Source: Symsagittifera roscoffensis
Lineage: Eukaryota; Xenacoelomorpha; Acoela; Convolutidae
Direction: 5' to 3'
NCBI RefSeq assembly: GCF_963678635.1
Contig: NC_087071.1
Coordinates: 5,533,624 to 5,597,623 of the forward strand
DNA length: 64,000 nucleotides
Under the pieces are notes generated by a model. The model searched no databases and was not told the DNA's origin. It was given only the letters and a program-made list of their open reading frames with translations. Shown here piece after piece: positions 44,631 through 57,065 of the stretch. Position 1 is the stretch's first letter, and each line of letters begins with the position of its first letter. A program made the translations under genes and the position numbers.

Positions 44631-47600
44631 CTTAAAACTGTTATACACTTCCCCTGAATCCTCGTAGCATTTGCTCTAAGCAAAACAGACGCCTGCCAAA
44701 ATGAAAATAACATCTTAGCTAGCCCAACCTTTTTCTCGATAATTGTGTCTTTTTTATTCTCAAATTTCGAGCCTGTGAACATTCGATCAAGATATAGACG
44801 GTGGCAGTTTTTATGGTGACATGAAGTATATGTTAGAGGGTTATAGGACAATTACTCAACTGTGTTGAAACATATGGATAACATAATCATTCATAGGTTA
44901 ATTTAGAAAAGGTAACAATACTGAAAACAAAACTGAGTTCGGCAAATTGAGCTTAATCGGAAACTTGCAGTCTGCGAATATCTTTAGTAAGAATTTATCG
45001 TTCACCGTTTTTTTTTCGATCGGTGTCAGATAGAAAAAATATACATAGTTTTAGGTTTGTCATTATGTTTAACCTCCAAGGGGGAAGTAAAAGCAAACAA
45101 AAATTATATCACAACTGTATAGAGCAACTTTTTTAAACAAATTTTCATGAATAACATTTACCCTTAGGTAGAACAGGTGGAAAGCCACGGATCTTACGAT
45201 TGGAATTCTAAATATAAAATCTCATTTGATTTCTTGTTCGACTTTGATTCTAATTGTCTTAAAAAATTAGTGGAGCCAAATGTTGACCTTGTTTGTTCAA
45301 ACTATCAAAAAATTAAACTTAATGGTGACTTTTCTTTTTTTTTTATCACGGATATGTAGACAACTGCCAATGGATAAAACAAAAATAGTTTTACTTCGAA
45401 CGACCTGAAAATCAGCAGGTCCAAAATGTGTTGGGAAAAAAGGAAACTGGAAGAATTAGAATTACTTCCAGGTTTTTGGATACAATTATGGAGATTTGAA
45501 CATTTTGCATCAGGTATATTTGAAAGTGATAAAAACTGTGCAAAAACTTGAAGTTATTGCATTTTTTTTTCAATTACATAATTTTTCTTCTACAAATAAA
45601 ATAACTCCGGATGCTGCTGTGAAGCTGAGACTTAATGTCGGTCTGATTCGCATAGACAACTCGTTCCTGCAGAAAAAATTGAATGACTGAAAAAACTGCG
45701 ACTTTATGGATCTAACATGATGCTGCGGGTTTGTTTTCCAAGTATAGAACACTGATTCAACTTATTTTATATGTAAGGGCCCCCTCCCCTCAATCCTGAG
45801 CGTTCTGCCTGATCGTTTGAGTGAACTTTTTTTTGTATATTTGTCAACAAATAACTGAAATCTAAACTCTATCAATTATTAGAAATTTGAATAAGCAATT
45901 TCTGGGTAAACGAAACAAAAAGGAAATCCTGGATATTTGTCAACATGATTATAACAAAAAAGATGCTTTTCATGAATTAGGTTGAAAAAAATATCAAAAA
46001 AACAAAGTTGAAAAAGACAGGATAACTCCAGGAATCACTTCAGCTCTGAAAACCAGCTAGAGAATTTCGCAATGCTTGAACAACAACGAGAGACTAGCGA
46101 AAGTGGAGACATACATATCCCAAACATGATTGTTAACTTCTTGAATGTTTCCACAGAGTGACGTTAAATTATAATTGACATTGATTTAACAAAGTGATTG
46201 CGATGGTCAAGTGGTGATGTGGAAAAGAATATATTTCGAAATTCCAAAAAAAGACCAATTCTGGAATGTTTCTCTTACTTTGATTGACCGATTCATGTAT
46301 CTTCAACGTTTCACGTATTTTGAAAAATCGGCAAATCCAGTCAAACCGGGAAATCATAAAAATTGTTACTCTTACAAGTGGGAAATCATATCATAGAAAT
46401 AACTCTTAAAAAGTGGGAAGGTATGACAATGACATTATTTTTTTGTAATTTTTATCAAAATTGTTTTTCACTTGGAGATTTTTCACTGTTCAGTAATTAA
46501 AAAAAAAAACAGTTTTAGGACGGCATAGTTTGACTTCGATTTTTATGAAACGGTGACATCGTTAAAGATACAGAGAGATAGAGGTAGAGAAAAAGTTAAA
46601 TTGAAAAACCTGTGTGTCTCGAATAGCTTTTGTTGGGCCTGATGCGACTTTAGTTACAGAATTTTGCTTGGGATGAACACAACAAAAAAATTGTTTGTTT
46701 TTAACGATTTTTCTGAACAGACGTGAGAACTGTTTTTTTTTCTAAGTGCCATTTCTAGGTAATACTCTCGCCTCCGGAGCCGCCTTTTTTTTCAACGTTA
46801 AGCAAGGCAGAGGTGACATCCATCAAAAATGAACGCGAACAGAATATGTTTTTGGCAGCACAAGGTACAGGTAATCCCAAAAAAAACTGGCCTCAATCAA
46901 AAAAACATCACTCCTTCATTTTAATTTTGTTCTTGGCATCTGCTTGGTCAGTTTATCCAACAATATCAGTTTTGACCAGTTAATATCAACAACAACGAAG
47001 CAGTATAAAAAACTTTGTTGTTTGAAAAACGTTTCCTTAAACAAAACGAGCTGTTATAATGAGCAAACAAGAAAACTATCTGAACAGACATAAAATTCAT
47101 TTCTGCTTCAAATATTTGGCAGTCTAATAGTTGGCCGAAAAACTTTTTTTTTCAAATTCCGAAAAATATGTGAATACTACCAACAACTTACATTCAAAGC
47201 ATACCACGTTCAGCTAACAAAATGTACCACTCCGCTTCCTAGGTTTTAACTGATCTTAAATTTGACGAACAGCTGGTTTCGAAGACTATCAGCCCAATCC
47301 TCGGTTCAGTCAACGACTACGCAACAAGCTCAAATGAAACAAAGAACCAGATTCACAAAACAACTTCAACATCAACAGCCATCTTTTCACCCAGAAAAAC
47401 ATTTAACAAGCTCCTTCTAAAAGTTTATTAAAAGACGAAGACCCACAAAGACTCTGACTGACATTGAATTACAAATTAGGAAAATGCAGCGCATGAACCA
47501 AAAGAAACTGGGATCAACAGATGAATAAGTGGAATCTAAAGGAAAGCACCAATACAATTCAGGTTAGCGGACAAAAAAACATTTTGAGAACCGCCTAAGC

Positions 47601-50600
47601 AAAAAATTGCCAAAACTACACCAGCTTAGTGCAAAGAAAGTACTTCAAAGAGGCTTTCAAACGTTCGGCGATAAAATGTATATTGAATATTTTGAACAGT
47701 TCATTGTAAAATACCACGTCTCGAAATGAGTGTTTATGAAAAAGACGAGTTCTTGTTTGTTGAAAGTCCTTTATTGTTAAAAAATTAATATTATAAAAAG
47801 AAAAAAAAATTGTTTAATTTGGTCACAATTGATTGCATGTCCTTTTTTGTATAGAACCATTGGAGATGACGTGGGTCACCATAATCGCTGAATCATTCAA
47901 ACAAAAATTAAAACTGGTCACTTATGTAACAAAGAAAAATGTATGCTTCTGCGGAAAGGAACATTCAATTATTAAAATCTTTGATTGTTTAAGTACTTCA
48001 GAACAAGCGTGTTTAACTTAGGATCAACTAAATGTTTTCGAGAAAAGATTATCCATATCTGAGTTCATTGGGATTAGAAGAGTCGCTTAAACTAGATCTC
48101 CAACTTAACAACTACGTTAGTTATTAGATTTCAAATGCAATAACTTATAATTTATTTTCCTGAACACTTCAAGGAATCGTTCTTTGCCGAAGTTTTTTGA
48201 ATTATTTGATATACCAAAAAACACCAATCAACTCGAACCGTATAGGACAAGGAATCAAAAAACAGTAGTTTTTTAAACCCGTTTCTGACAGGGTATTAAA
48301 AAAGAAAGGATAATAGTTAAACGATGAATAACGAATCTCGAGGCAACAATTGGTTTTTTCACACCAACATTGGTGTCGTCGATATTGGTAAACAAATTAA
48401 GTGAAAATCATTTGTAATTTTCAAAAGTTTGTCCAGCAAAAACATAAATCTACCAGATGAATAAATATTTGCTCTGATAGAAATTACATCTCCCTCAGTA
48501 TAAAACTGTGACCGACACTAAATTTAAAACTACAAAAAGAATCAAGTTAAAACTATTTTAAAAAATTCAAAAAGACTTCGAAGCCAGTTTTGATGGAAAA
48601 ACTGATAATACCAAGAAACTTGCGAAAAAGTAGACTTAAGACATTTCATTTACAGGATAAGTAGCGAAAATTGTTCTACGAAAAGTGTTCTACAATATTC
48701 AAGCAACCAATTGTAATTTAATTGTAATTTTGTTTGGATTCAAATTTATCTGTTTTTAAACCGTAAATTTAAAGTTTCTTCCATTGAACATATATTGTTT
48801 TTTTTACAAACACGCAATTGTTTTGATCAAGCTTGCTGGGTTGGAGCACTAAAAAAATTGGGTTTTTTGGGTTTTTGACAAACCGTCGATTTCCTCTGCC
48901 CGTAGAATTTATTTTTCCTTTTTATTTTTCAAAATTTTTAAATATATAATGTTTAAAATGACCACTTGCTCAAAATGGTCATCTTTATATACCCAAATAA
49001 ATTGGAGGGTGTTTTTTGAGCGAATGATTGTTTCAAAAACTCTACTCCTCTGAAAGTATTGAAGGTCTATATCAATAACTTGACTGAAAATCAGAAGATT
49101 TATTAATAATTAAGATCGGCGATTCAGAAAATAGACTTTGATCATCATCATTGAAGCCAGGCGCAATCTAGACATCACTTGGTGTTCTTCGGTACTGAAG
49201 TCAAAAAACATGTCATATGGTAGCACCAAAACAACCCACGACAATAAAATAGCAGCAAATGATTTGGTTAGAGTCGCACTTCTGTTAATTGTTTGAGAAG
49301 CTTTCAGAACAACAAAGCACCGCCAGTAGAGAAAAACGCACAAGAAGACTAATGAAACATTGAGAAAAATTCTCAAATATTTCCTTATATCAGCGTAGCT
49401 ATGAATTGTACAGACCTTTCAAAAACTATCGAACAGTCCAATTTTATCGAGAAAATAACTTTTTTTGTAGCTACAGTGTCATAAAACTGTTATGAAGCCG
49501 TATCAAAACACGTTTTAAATTTTTCCTAAATCCGAGGTTTACTGAATTGTTTTTATATTAAAAAGACTTTTCGAGAAAAACATTTTGTTCATATGAATAT
49601 TTTTACTTCAAATTTGCCGGATCCCTTCAAAATAAGTTACAAAACCAGATCGTTCAAAGGAGCTGCTTAACTATTTTACAAATTCGAAATCCTTTCAGTA
49701 TTTTTAGATGAAAAATCAATCAAAAATTATTTTTCGTTTATTTTCCTGAAACTGCTCTGCTATTGGCTTATCAAATTTCAACAGTTTGTTTTCGATTATT
49801 TCAAGGTATTATCCCTAATTTGATATTTGTTTAGACAATTGTGTTTAGGTCTGACAATCTCACTCCTCATGACAACCGAAACATTGACTCATCTAAAACA
49901 AAACAAAATGCCAATCTGGGCGTGAAAAATTAACACACTTGATCAAAAACTGTTGATTCGACAATTTTCCCGAGGGATACTTTGGCTTTTTCAGAATCTA
50001 ATGTTTTGAATTGATATTTTGAATTTCGAATGATCAAAAATACATCGAACGATACTGCGTGCACTTGTCATGCCATCAAAAACTTCTGCTTTGTTGAAAT
50101 GAAATTCAATTAATTTTTTTGGAGTTGAGTAAATAATTGAGTTGCTTTTATTTATGTAATCAAAAGTAGAAACTCCAATTAGGTTTGATTTGTTTCTCCA
50201 TACTTTTTGTCAGTTCCCTCTAGAAATTGAGAATCTAACACGAATTGAGAAGCCGAATATTATCGATATTTAATTTTTAGCTGTCCTGTTGCTTAGGTGA
50301 TTATGTATAAATGGCAAAGGAAACGATCTTACTTCAATTTGTCAGCTTTCAGTTTCATGCAAAACTGAAACGAACAGCGTCGTTTCTAGTCCAGCTCGTG
50401 ACGTGAAAACAACGGCTTGACTCAATGATGTTTTTTTTTTGTTATTCATGCTGTGGAATTTTTTTTCTAAATTTGTAAGGATTTTACTCATTGAGTTGTC
50501 TAGCATCAAGCTTCAAATTTATAAGGCGCGCGTTTTATCCATGTCTCCGAAACATTCAGTTTCAAATAGCTAACCAAAGCAACCTGAAAAATATGAAGAA

Positions 50601-53600
50601 TCTTATTCTGAACATGCTAATTAGCGTATATGTATTCTTTCTAATTGATCGCTTTTCATCTTGTTAGTTGTAGAAAACTAAGTTTTTGCGAGATTTTGAA
50701 AAAAGTGAGGGATTTTTTTTGCTCCAGGAATTGTTCGTTTAAACCAGTTTTGTACAGCTTTCGTTTAAACCAGTTTTGTACAGTTTTGAACAGCAAGTTT
50801 TGACCGGATTTGAATCACATCATCTAAAATTACAGGGCTCAAACTTAAAAAATTGACTATTTCTTTCAAATTATGGAATCGCAGTGTTAGGAAAATTTGG
50901 CAAAACAGATCAAAAGAGGACATTTTACGCGCAATAAAAGTTGTTACCATTTAATTTGATGTTAAATCCCCCACGAAAATCTTTTCAAACTGGCAAGCTC
51001 AGTGAAACATTTTAAATCTTGTCTGAAAATCAAGACTCATATTCAACCTTAAGGATTGAAATTTTAAAGTAGAAGAAAAAATAGTTTAATTATTTTATAG
51101 CGAGAAAATGGTGAAAAAAATTATGCTGCTTTTTTGTTTTCAAAAACTTTTCCTTCGAAATTTGTTTTTAAATTACTATAAAAGACAAAAGTTTATAAAA
51201 CAAGACTGCTCGAATGTCAGGGCAAAGCCCGTAATGTTCCGACTGTCCCTTATATCAAATCGAATAATTTTTGTGAAAAGAAAATTTTGAAAACCTACTT
51301 ATTTTGGACAAAATCAAAGCGTAAGTTTTTGAGTCGTACGAAATTAATACGACCAATTAGCTAGCGTCCATTCAAATTAGAACATTTTTGTTGAGCGCGA
51401 AAAACACCCGCACTCAGTAAAAACACAAAATAATCGATTATATTACAATTATAACTGTATTTTTATCAAAATTATAATTAGCTATAAGCGCCAAATTTAT
51501 GCTCGGTTCAAATCGGTAAATGGTTCAAATCTATTAAAATGATAATTTTTGTAGTATTATAATAAACTATAATCAATAATAATTGATGACAATTTTTCCA
51601 AAGATATCTTATAATCACTTTAAATCTCTTTTGATCTCTTATAATCTCTTATAATCAATTATAATCTATTGTATTAGGTTATAATCCTTTTTTCTTTCAA
51701 TAATCTCTAAAAGTGAGATGTCTTGTCACTCTTTTCTTCATCTGAGCAAAAATTTATACCTCGAAAAAAAAGTTTCATAAACATCCCTTCATATTAGTTG
51801 AAAGAATCCCGCGGTATGTGAAATTTAACACTTCCAAATATATCATGAAATTAGGCAGTGTGCTGATGTTTTGGTGGTCAAAATACTTAAATTGTTCATC
51901 ATGAAATACTTATAATCATGACGAATTGGAAAAAAAGAAAACGTAAAAAATTTGAATTGATTTGAATACTGTTGAAATATTTTCCCCACTTTCCACGTAA
52001 ATCAATGTTTACGAAAAGCATAAATCAGTAATTCAGGTGCAAGGTCGAAAAAAATTGGGCAAAAAAAAGATTACAAACTATTACAATTAATTATTATGGA
52101 ATTTTTTCTGCAAAACAAATAAATTCGAAATTCTGATAAAAATAATCGATTATAATCGATTATAATGTATTAGAATTGATTATATTTTACTTCAAAAAAA
52201 AACAGATTAAATCGCTTAATAATTGATTTTTACTTATGAATTATAAGACTGGTACCAAAAATATATTATAATTGACTATTAAGGCTTGAAATTGGATGTG
52301 GGCAGTCACGCATAAATAGTTCGCGTTACGCTCTCATCAATTTGAATAATTTTTTCAAAGCGCGCGTAATTTATTCCAGAATATGGCCATTGTGGCAATT
52401 TTCAAACCCCCAGAAATTCCCCAAAAAAAATTGAAAGTAAAATATCTCTTTAAATTTGATTTCAAGATGTTGATATCTTCAATATGGCTTAAAAAATTTT
52501 TGTCGAAAATTTTTATTTCGATCGGCGAAATACGACCGAATAAAAAAACACATCGAGCATAAATGTTACGTTTTCTTCAAAAGTTGGAACAAAAATATCA
52601 TGCTGAGCTATCCTATTTGGTGACTATGATCTCAGTAAACAAAAAAAAACACATTTTTCCGGAAACCAACCGTGTGATAGTAATAGTGTTCGAAAGATGG
52701 CAAATTAGCCAGTTAAAGATAATTATGGCAAATACGTTCTTATTTTTTTTTACAGCGTGAGCGGTTAGAAAACTTGCCTTTATACTGGACGCAAAATTTT
52801 ACCGGAAGTGCTTTTTCAATCGTTAGCTTGAAATTGATTTCTAAACAACTCATTTTTTTCCTTTTAACCGCATTTCATTTGCTTCAGTTCATTAACCGAA
52901 TCAATCATGTTTATTCTTTTTAAAGGTCATAACGAACATCGAAAACCTTACAATGTTACATGATAATTACTTCCCTGATCAACTGAACAAAACTTTAGAT
53001 GTCTTGCCAAGCCTTGAAAAATTTTAAGAAATTTGAAAAAAGTTTCAACTAACTCAAGCTTTTTGACTTGTTTGATCAAATGGGTATCAATTTATCAATA
53101 AGGTCAAACACTTTGAATTGCACAGAACATTTGTGATCAAATTTTTTGAAATCCTGGATCATTAGATACTGTATTTGAGATCTTTAAGGGAAAAAAATTG
53201 TAGAAGGCACAAATGTGCAGGATGAAAAAATCAGTAATGTACAGAACATGCTCAAACGTGTAATGAAGGCTCAGAATCAGAAACTAAGTAATCTGTTGAA
53301 CTATTATCTACCCTATATGAATATTTATTGGCGGAACTTGGCACTTTAAAACTGTTCGGTTATTTCTAAACAGAAGTAGTTACCAAGATATGAAGGCGAA
53401 GTTGTCGGGCCGATAATCAAAATCTATCCCTAATTCGTTGGGGCCTATTTTGAAATATAAAAACTTAGTTTCAAAATATAGTCTTTTCTTTTATGAACCC
53501 CAGCAAAATTTAACCCTACGCTTGCTAAGAGTTGAAAATGTGGTTGCGTTATTTTGTTGGATGATGCTTTATAGAGAAGGATCTTAAAATATCTAGTTCG

Positions 53601-56574
53601 CGCAATCTTACTTTGTCAGAGTTTTTCATAACTGCCCAAATAAGTCGTGTCAAAGGAACAAGGAATGTCAGAAGAACAACCACTAGATAGAACTTTTTCC
53701 GATTTGAGACGGTGAGAATATGACGAGCATCTACACCTCGGGATATTAATATATGTCTGAAACAATTTTTTTTGAGAAACGTAGTAAACTTATTTACAGC
53801 CGTTTTTTTTTACGGTTATCTGGAAAATTTTTTTTCTACTTTGAAAGATAATTTAGTTTCTGAAAAGCGACTTATAAACTCGAAATAATGTAGAATTAAT
53901 CAACAATTACAAAAAGAATGGTAATTTGCATCCATCAGTTTTTAAGAGCTTTACAAAATATTCATCTACGTTTTCGTTGAGTCATGTAATTTAGTTCTTT
54001 TTTCGATAACGAAAAACTCAAATCAACCCTCAAAACTTCCCGCATTAAAGTTTTGGGTGTAAATGATTGATTATAACGGATTAGTATGTTGATTTATAGA
54101 CAACTACAATTGATTAAAATTACCAAAATCAGATGTTGAAGGATTCAAAATCGATTACAATAAAAAAAAAACCGATCCTAGTTCATACAAAAATTTCGTT
54201 GAATCTTTTTTAATTGATCGATTAGAATTGAAATAGTTCTTCTAAAAATTTATTTAAATCAATTATAATTGATGATAATCACTTATTTCACCTAAAAATT
54301 GGACAATAAAAATATGTTTTAATTACCTCTTATGCGTTATCTTAAAATCTCTAAAAGCTGCCTGAACACAAAGTTTAACCATCAAATAAAGGATTCATAG
54401 AGATCCATTCATATTAGTTGAAAGGTTCCTGCAGTAGGTGAAGAATGATATTCCGAATGAAACTTGAAGCTGAGTCAATGGGCTGGTGTTTTGGTGGTTA
54501 AAAAACTTAAATATGCATCATGAAACAACTCTAATGGAGAAGAAATGGCAAATTTTTTGATAATGTTATAATTATGAATTGATTTGATAATTTTTGAAGC
54601 CAATTCTCTTTTTCGCTAAAATAATTGTCTACAAAAAAAAATAAAACATAAGTAGTTTAGACGACAGTTTGAGCTAATAAAGCTTTTCATTTGACCAATT
54701 TGCTTTCGACCTTGCGTCTGAATTGCTTTAGTTTTATGTTTTTCGAAGACAATGGTTTATGTGAAAAAAGAGAATTGGTTTTAAAATTATAAAACCACTT
54801 CAGGATTTTTGTGCTAAGCATTTATTGGAAATTAAAATTAGTAATCCATTATAATAATAGTTGATTTATTATTTTTTTCATTATTCGTCAAATTGGAAAA
54901 AAAAAACATAATTAACTTGAATATTAACGCTTCAAACTGGGCGCGGATTTGTCTTAAGTACCAGCGATGTAGATTAAAGTACAGCTTTAAACTCAGTAAT
55001 TAGGACTATTCACGTAGAATCATCTTGAGTTCATCTTGAGTTTTTGAATACTTATCATCTGAAAAATGTATCGGAGACTTTAATAGCTGAGAATCGTTTG
55101 TAATTTCAATTAAGTTGACTTGCCTCGAAGTTAAACACTGTTTTCACTAAACCGATTTTTTTAAAATCTCTTGACCATTTCCTAGTCAGACCAATTTAGA
55201 ATGGATCAAATTAAAGTGATCTCCTGGCCCTAACATTTTCCAGAAAGTCTTGACTTGCATTGATAATTTGATTTTAGGAAATGAATAAGGAGTAAATTAA
55301 GGAGCAAAAAATAATTACAGGAGACTATCAAGACAAAAAACAGCATGATCATATCAAAGAATGATAACTAGTATCGAAGTTATTCTTTGTTATGAAAAAT
55401 TTATCTAGCTTACCTCTCCACTGCAAGGGTTAAAAGCATGATCGCTTGAGGCCAGTAGGTGAAAACATCTGTCACATACCAGAGCACTCCAATGCTGATG
55501 GTCAGTTTCTCATGTGAGTTGACATCATACGACGCTTTTGTATTTTCTTCCCTATTTTGGGACCGTTTTCAATGTTTGAAAGAATTAATTTAAAAAAAAA
55601 CTATCGGCATCTAAAAAATAATTTTTACTTTTGTTTTGAACTTGCAGGAGTAATAAGTTTAAAAAAACGGATGAAGGCAGATATTTATAGACCTATTTTT
55701 AGAGACTTTTTTTCCAGTTGTACGTAGAGGCAATCATAGTTTCAATCGAACTTATGGGCGAAAACGCAACAGAGATGAAAATAAAGTTTGCTCAGATTTG
55801 CCCCTTTTATATTGCTATGACGAAAACTTTTAATCTTGTAAACGGTTTTCTTCGGCTCGTTTTTTTTTCAATTGATGCAAAAAAATCGGGATCATCATTG
55901 GACTATTTTGATGGAAAAGAAACTGCAAAACGAACTTAAAGGTGTGTCGTGGTACAAATTTCTAGCGTTAATTTAACACCAATCAGGTTTTTTTTTAAAA
56001 TTAAAATCTTTTAAATTTAATCAAATAGATATTGCCGTTTAATTTATTTAAAAAAAAACTACAATTTTCAAAAAAAAATTATACTATTTATCATACTGAA
56101 AAACTGATAAAACTAAAAATTGAACATAAACAAGGGCATTAGATGATTTATAAGAGAGTATTGATGTCCACCCGACGACAACATTTTTTTTATAAATTGT
56201 TTTTGGCCTGTTTTTTATTCGGATTTTAGGAACTGAAAGTAATTTGGGAAAAGATTTGATAAATGACTCGAAATCTTTTTCAAAATCAACCATCGAAAAA
56301 TTCTTAATAATACGCGCCTAATTCAGGGTGAAGTTGTCAGGGTATAGAAATAAAGCTGAGCTTTACTCCAATTAACGTCTGCTGAGTGTCACACTTAAAT
56401 GCTCATCCTACAGCTATGAAAGTTAAAAAAACATACTTCAAACACTTCCACTCATACTAGCAACAGCGAATTTTCATTTTGTGACTGCAGTGCAACCTAA
56501 AGTTTGGAAAAAAAGCGACCCCAATAATATGTTCACAGATAAGCTGCCATTTTGAGAAGTCTGCAAGGACAGCT
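44451..56574 (-). CDS. Class A (rhodopsin-like) GPCR gene, TM2 to TM7 in five exons; first exon not found
   Basis: Minus-strand gene assembled from splice signals. Exons: 56574-56497 (TM2), 55551-55414 (TM3), 53756-53612 (TM4), 49415-about 49179 (loop 2, TM5, TM6) and about 44630-44451 (TM7 and tail). Intron phases match at each junction checked (2, 2, 0 and probably 0). Family marks: L-A-D in TM2, the E-R-H form of the DRY motif at the end of TM3 (LTLAVER/H), a cysteine at the start of loop 2 (VCTIHSY), a proline in TM6 (LVLPYDMFFDF), and an S-F-L-L-Y form of NPxxY in TM7. The W of the TM6 CWxP motif and the usual TM3 cysteine are not seen. The product should be a plasma-membrane receptor; the ligand is unknown and a peptide receptor is only a guess. 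The introns are long and full of repeats. TM1 and the start codon lie upstream, perhaps beyond 56.6 kb. Confidence 0.8.
44640..49100. other. GPCR intron with coding-like plus-strand fragments of unclear nature
   Basis: Intron on the minus strand. Between about 45170 and 48680 the plus strand holds a series of short open stretches that change frame and read as plausible protein, for example KLEELELLPGFWIQLWRFEH (about 45450), SGDIHIPNMIVNFLNVST (about 46100), FWNVSLTLIDRFMYLQRF (about 46260) and KVLQRGFQTFGDKMYIEYFE (about 47650). Some have acceptor- or donor-like borders. They could be exons of an opposite-strand gene, a frameshifted relic, or chance in AT-rich DNA. Confidence 0.3.
49179..49415 (-). 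CDS. GPCR exon: extracellular loop 2, TM5, TM6
   Basis: Acceptor TTTTTGAAAG/GTC, phase 0. TM5 is YLRIFLNVSLVFLCVFLYW and TM6 is SFAAILLSWVVLVLPYDMF. The donor is uncertain: CAA/GTGATG at 49179 is in phase with the next exon; read-through without splicing would stop at 49110 before TM7. Confidence 0.75.
50306..50474 (+). promoter_or_regulatory. Candidate promoter and first exon of a plus-strand gene nested in the GPCR intron
   Basis: TATAAAT at 50306-50312, two TCAG initiator-like sites at 50342 and 50349 (TCAGTT), then ATGATG at 50425. The frame from there encodes a hydrophobic, signal-like start (MMFFFCYSCCGIFFLNL) and meets the donor GTAAGG at 50475. The spacing resembles the promoter at 24840. 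No cDNA evidence. Confidence 0.3.
51410..51960. repeat. TATAATC-rich interspersed repeat, copy in GPCR intron
   Basis: It begins with CACTCAGTAAAAACACAAAATAAT as in the MITE at 43829, continues with many TTATAATC words, and shares TTCATATTAGTTGAAAG and CATCATGAAA with 54060-54620, so both are copies of one family. Confidence 0.6.
52590..53345 (+). CDS. Possible exons of a nested plus-strand gene, unknown
   Basis: Four open pieces lie wholly inside the GPCR intron 49416-53611. After TTCTTCAAAAG (about 52583) comes LEQKYHAELSYLVTMISVNK. After TTTTTTTTTACAG (52755) comes RERLENLPLYWTQNFTG. After TTCTTTTTAAAG (52925) comes NIENLTMLHDNYFPDQLNKT. After AAATTGTAG (about 53205) comes DEKISNVQNMLKRVMKAQNQ. 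The acceptors are fair but good donors are lacking. I do not recognise the family. Confidence 0.2.
53612..53756 (-). CDS. GPCR exon: intracellular loop 2 and TM4
   Basis: Strong acceptor TTGTTTCAG and donor AAA/GTAAGA. It enters in phase 2, completing the arginine codon split from the TM3 exon, and leaves in phase 0. TM4 is KKFYLVVVLLTFLVPLTRLI. Confidence 0.85.
54060..54620. repeat. TATAATC-rich interspersed repeat, second intronic copy
   Basis: It shares with 51410-51960 the order AATTGATGACAAT-like text, TTCATATTAGTTGAAAG, and CATCATGAAAC. It lies in the intron between the TM3 and TM4 exons. A further TATAATC-rich patch lies at 52060-52280. Confidence 0.55.
55414..55551 (-). CDS. GPCR exon: loop 1 and TM3 ending in E-R-H
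   Basis: Donor GTGGAGAG/GTAAGC, phase 2. TM3 is LTISIGVLWYVTDVFTYWPQ followed by AIMLLTLAVER. The acceptor AAAATAG is weak, so the 5' edge is approximate. Confidence 0.85.
56497..56574 (-). CDS. GPCR exon: TM2
   Basis: Acceptor TTTTCATTTCAG, then AVLADFSKWQLICEHIIG in phase 2. The donor TTTAG/GTTGCA is weak but gives phase 2, matching the next exon. The exon is short (78 bp) and less certain than the others. Confidence 0.55.
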
Positions 56575-56779
56575 CTGAAATGAAAACGTATCGGCTGAAA
56601 AAAGTTTTTTTTATTCAAAGTAGGAAACAAAATTAATCAAAGCAATTCTCTTGGTAAAAAAATTTGGACATTTAGACTTTCGAGGAAAATGATGACAGAG
56701 GCGGAAATAACCGATAAACCAAATAAAAATACCTGCTTACCCATACTGACAAAAATGATAAACAAAAAAAAAACGATTT

Positions 56780-57065
56780 TAAAACAGTTATAAATCGATC
56801 TAAATCAGTTAACACTGTAAATCTAAGGAACTGAAATGGATTTGAATTTAATTTAATTTGACCTTTCTTGAAAATTTTGGATCAATTAAAAATTTTAAAA
56901 ATCTATTTAAGTCGATTTGGATGGATTTTCTTACTCACTAAAATCCATCTAAAACTCATTTAAGTCCATCTGAGTCTCAATAAAGTCCATTTAAATTCAA
57001 TTTAAAAGACCTCTGAGCAAATCATATTAAAAGTCTAAAAATCCTCTCTAAATCAATCTAAAATG
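56780..57065. repeat. Degenerate AATCCATCTAAA-type simple repeat
   Basis: Repeated variants of AATCGATCTAAATCAG and ATCCATCTAAAACTCATTTAAG over about 285 bp. Noncoding. No GPCR TM1 exon could be recognised here. Confidence 0.5.
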
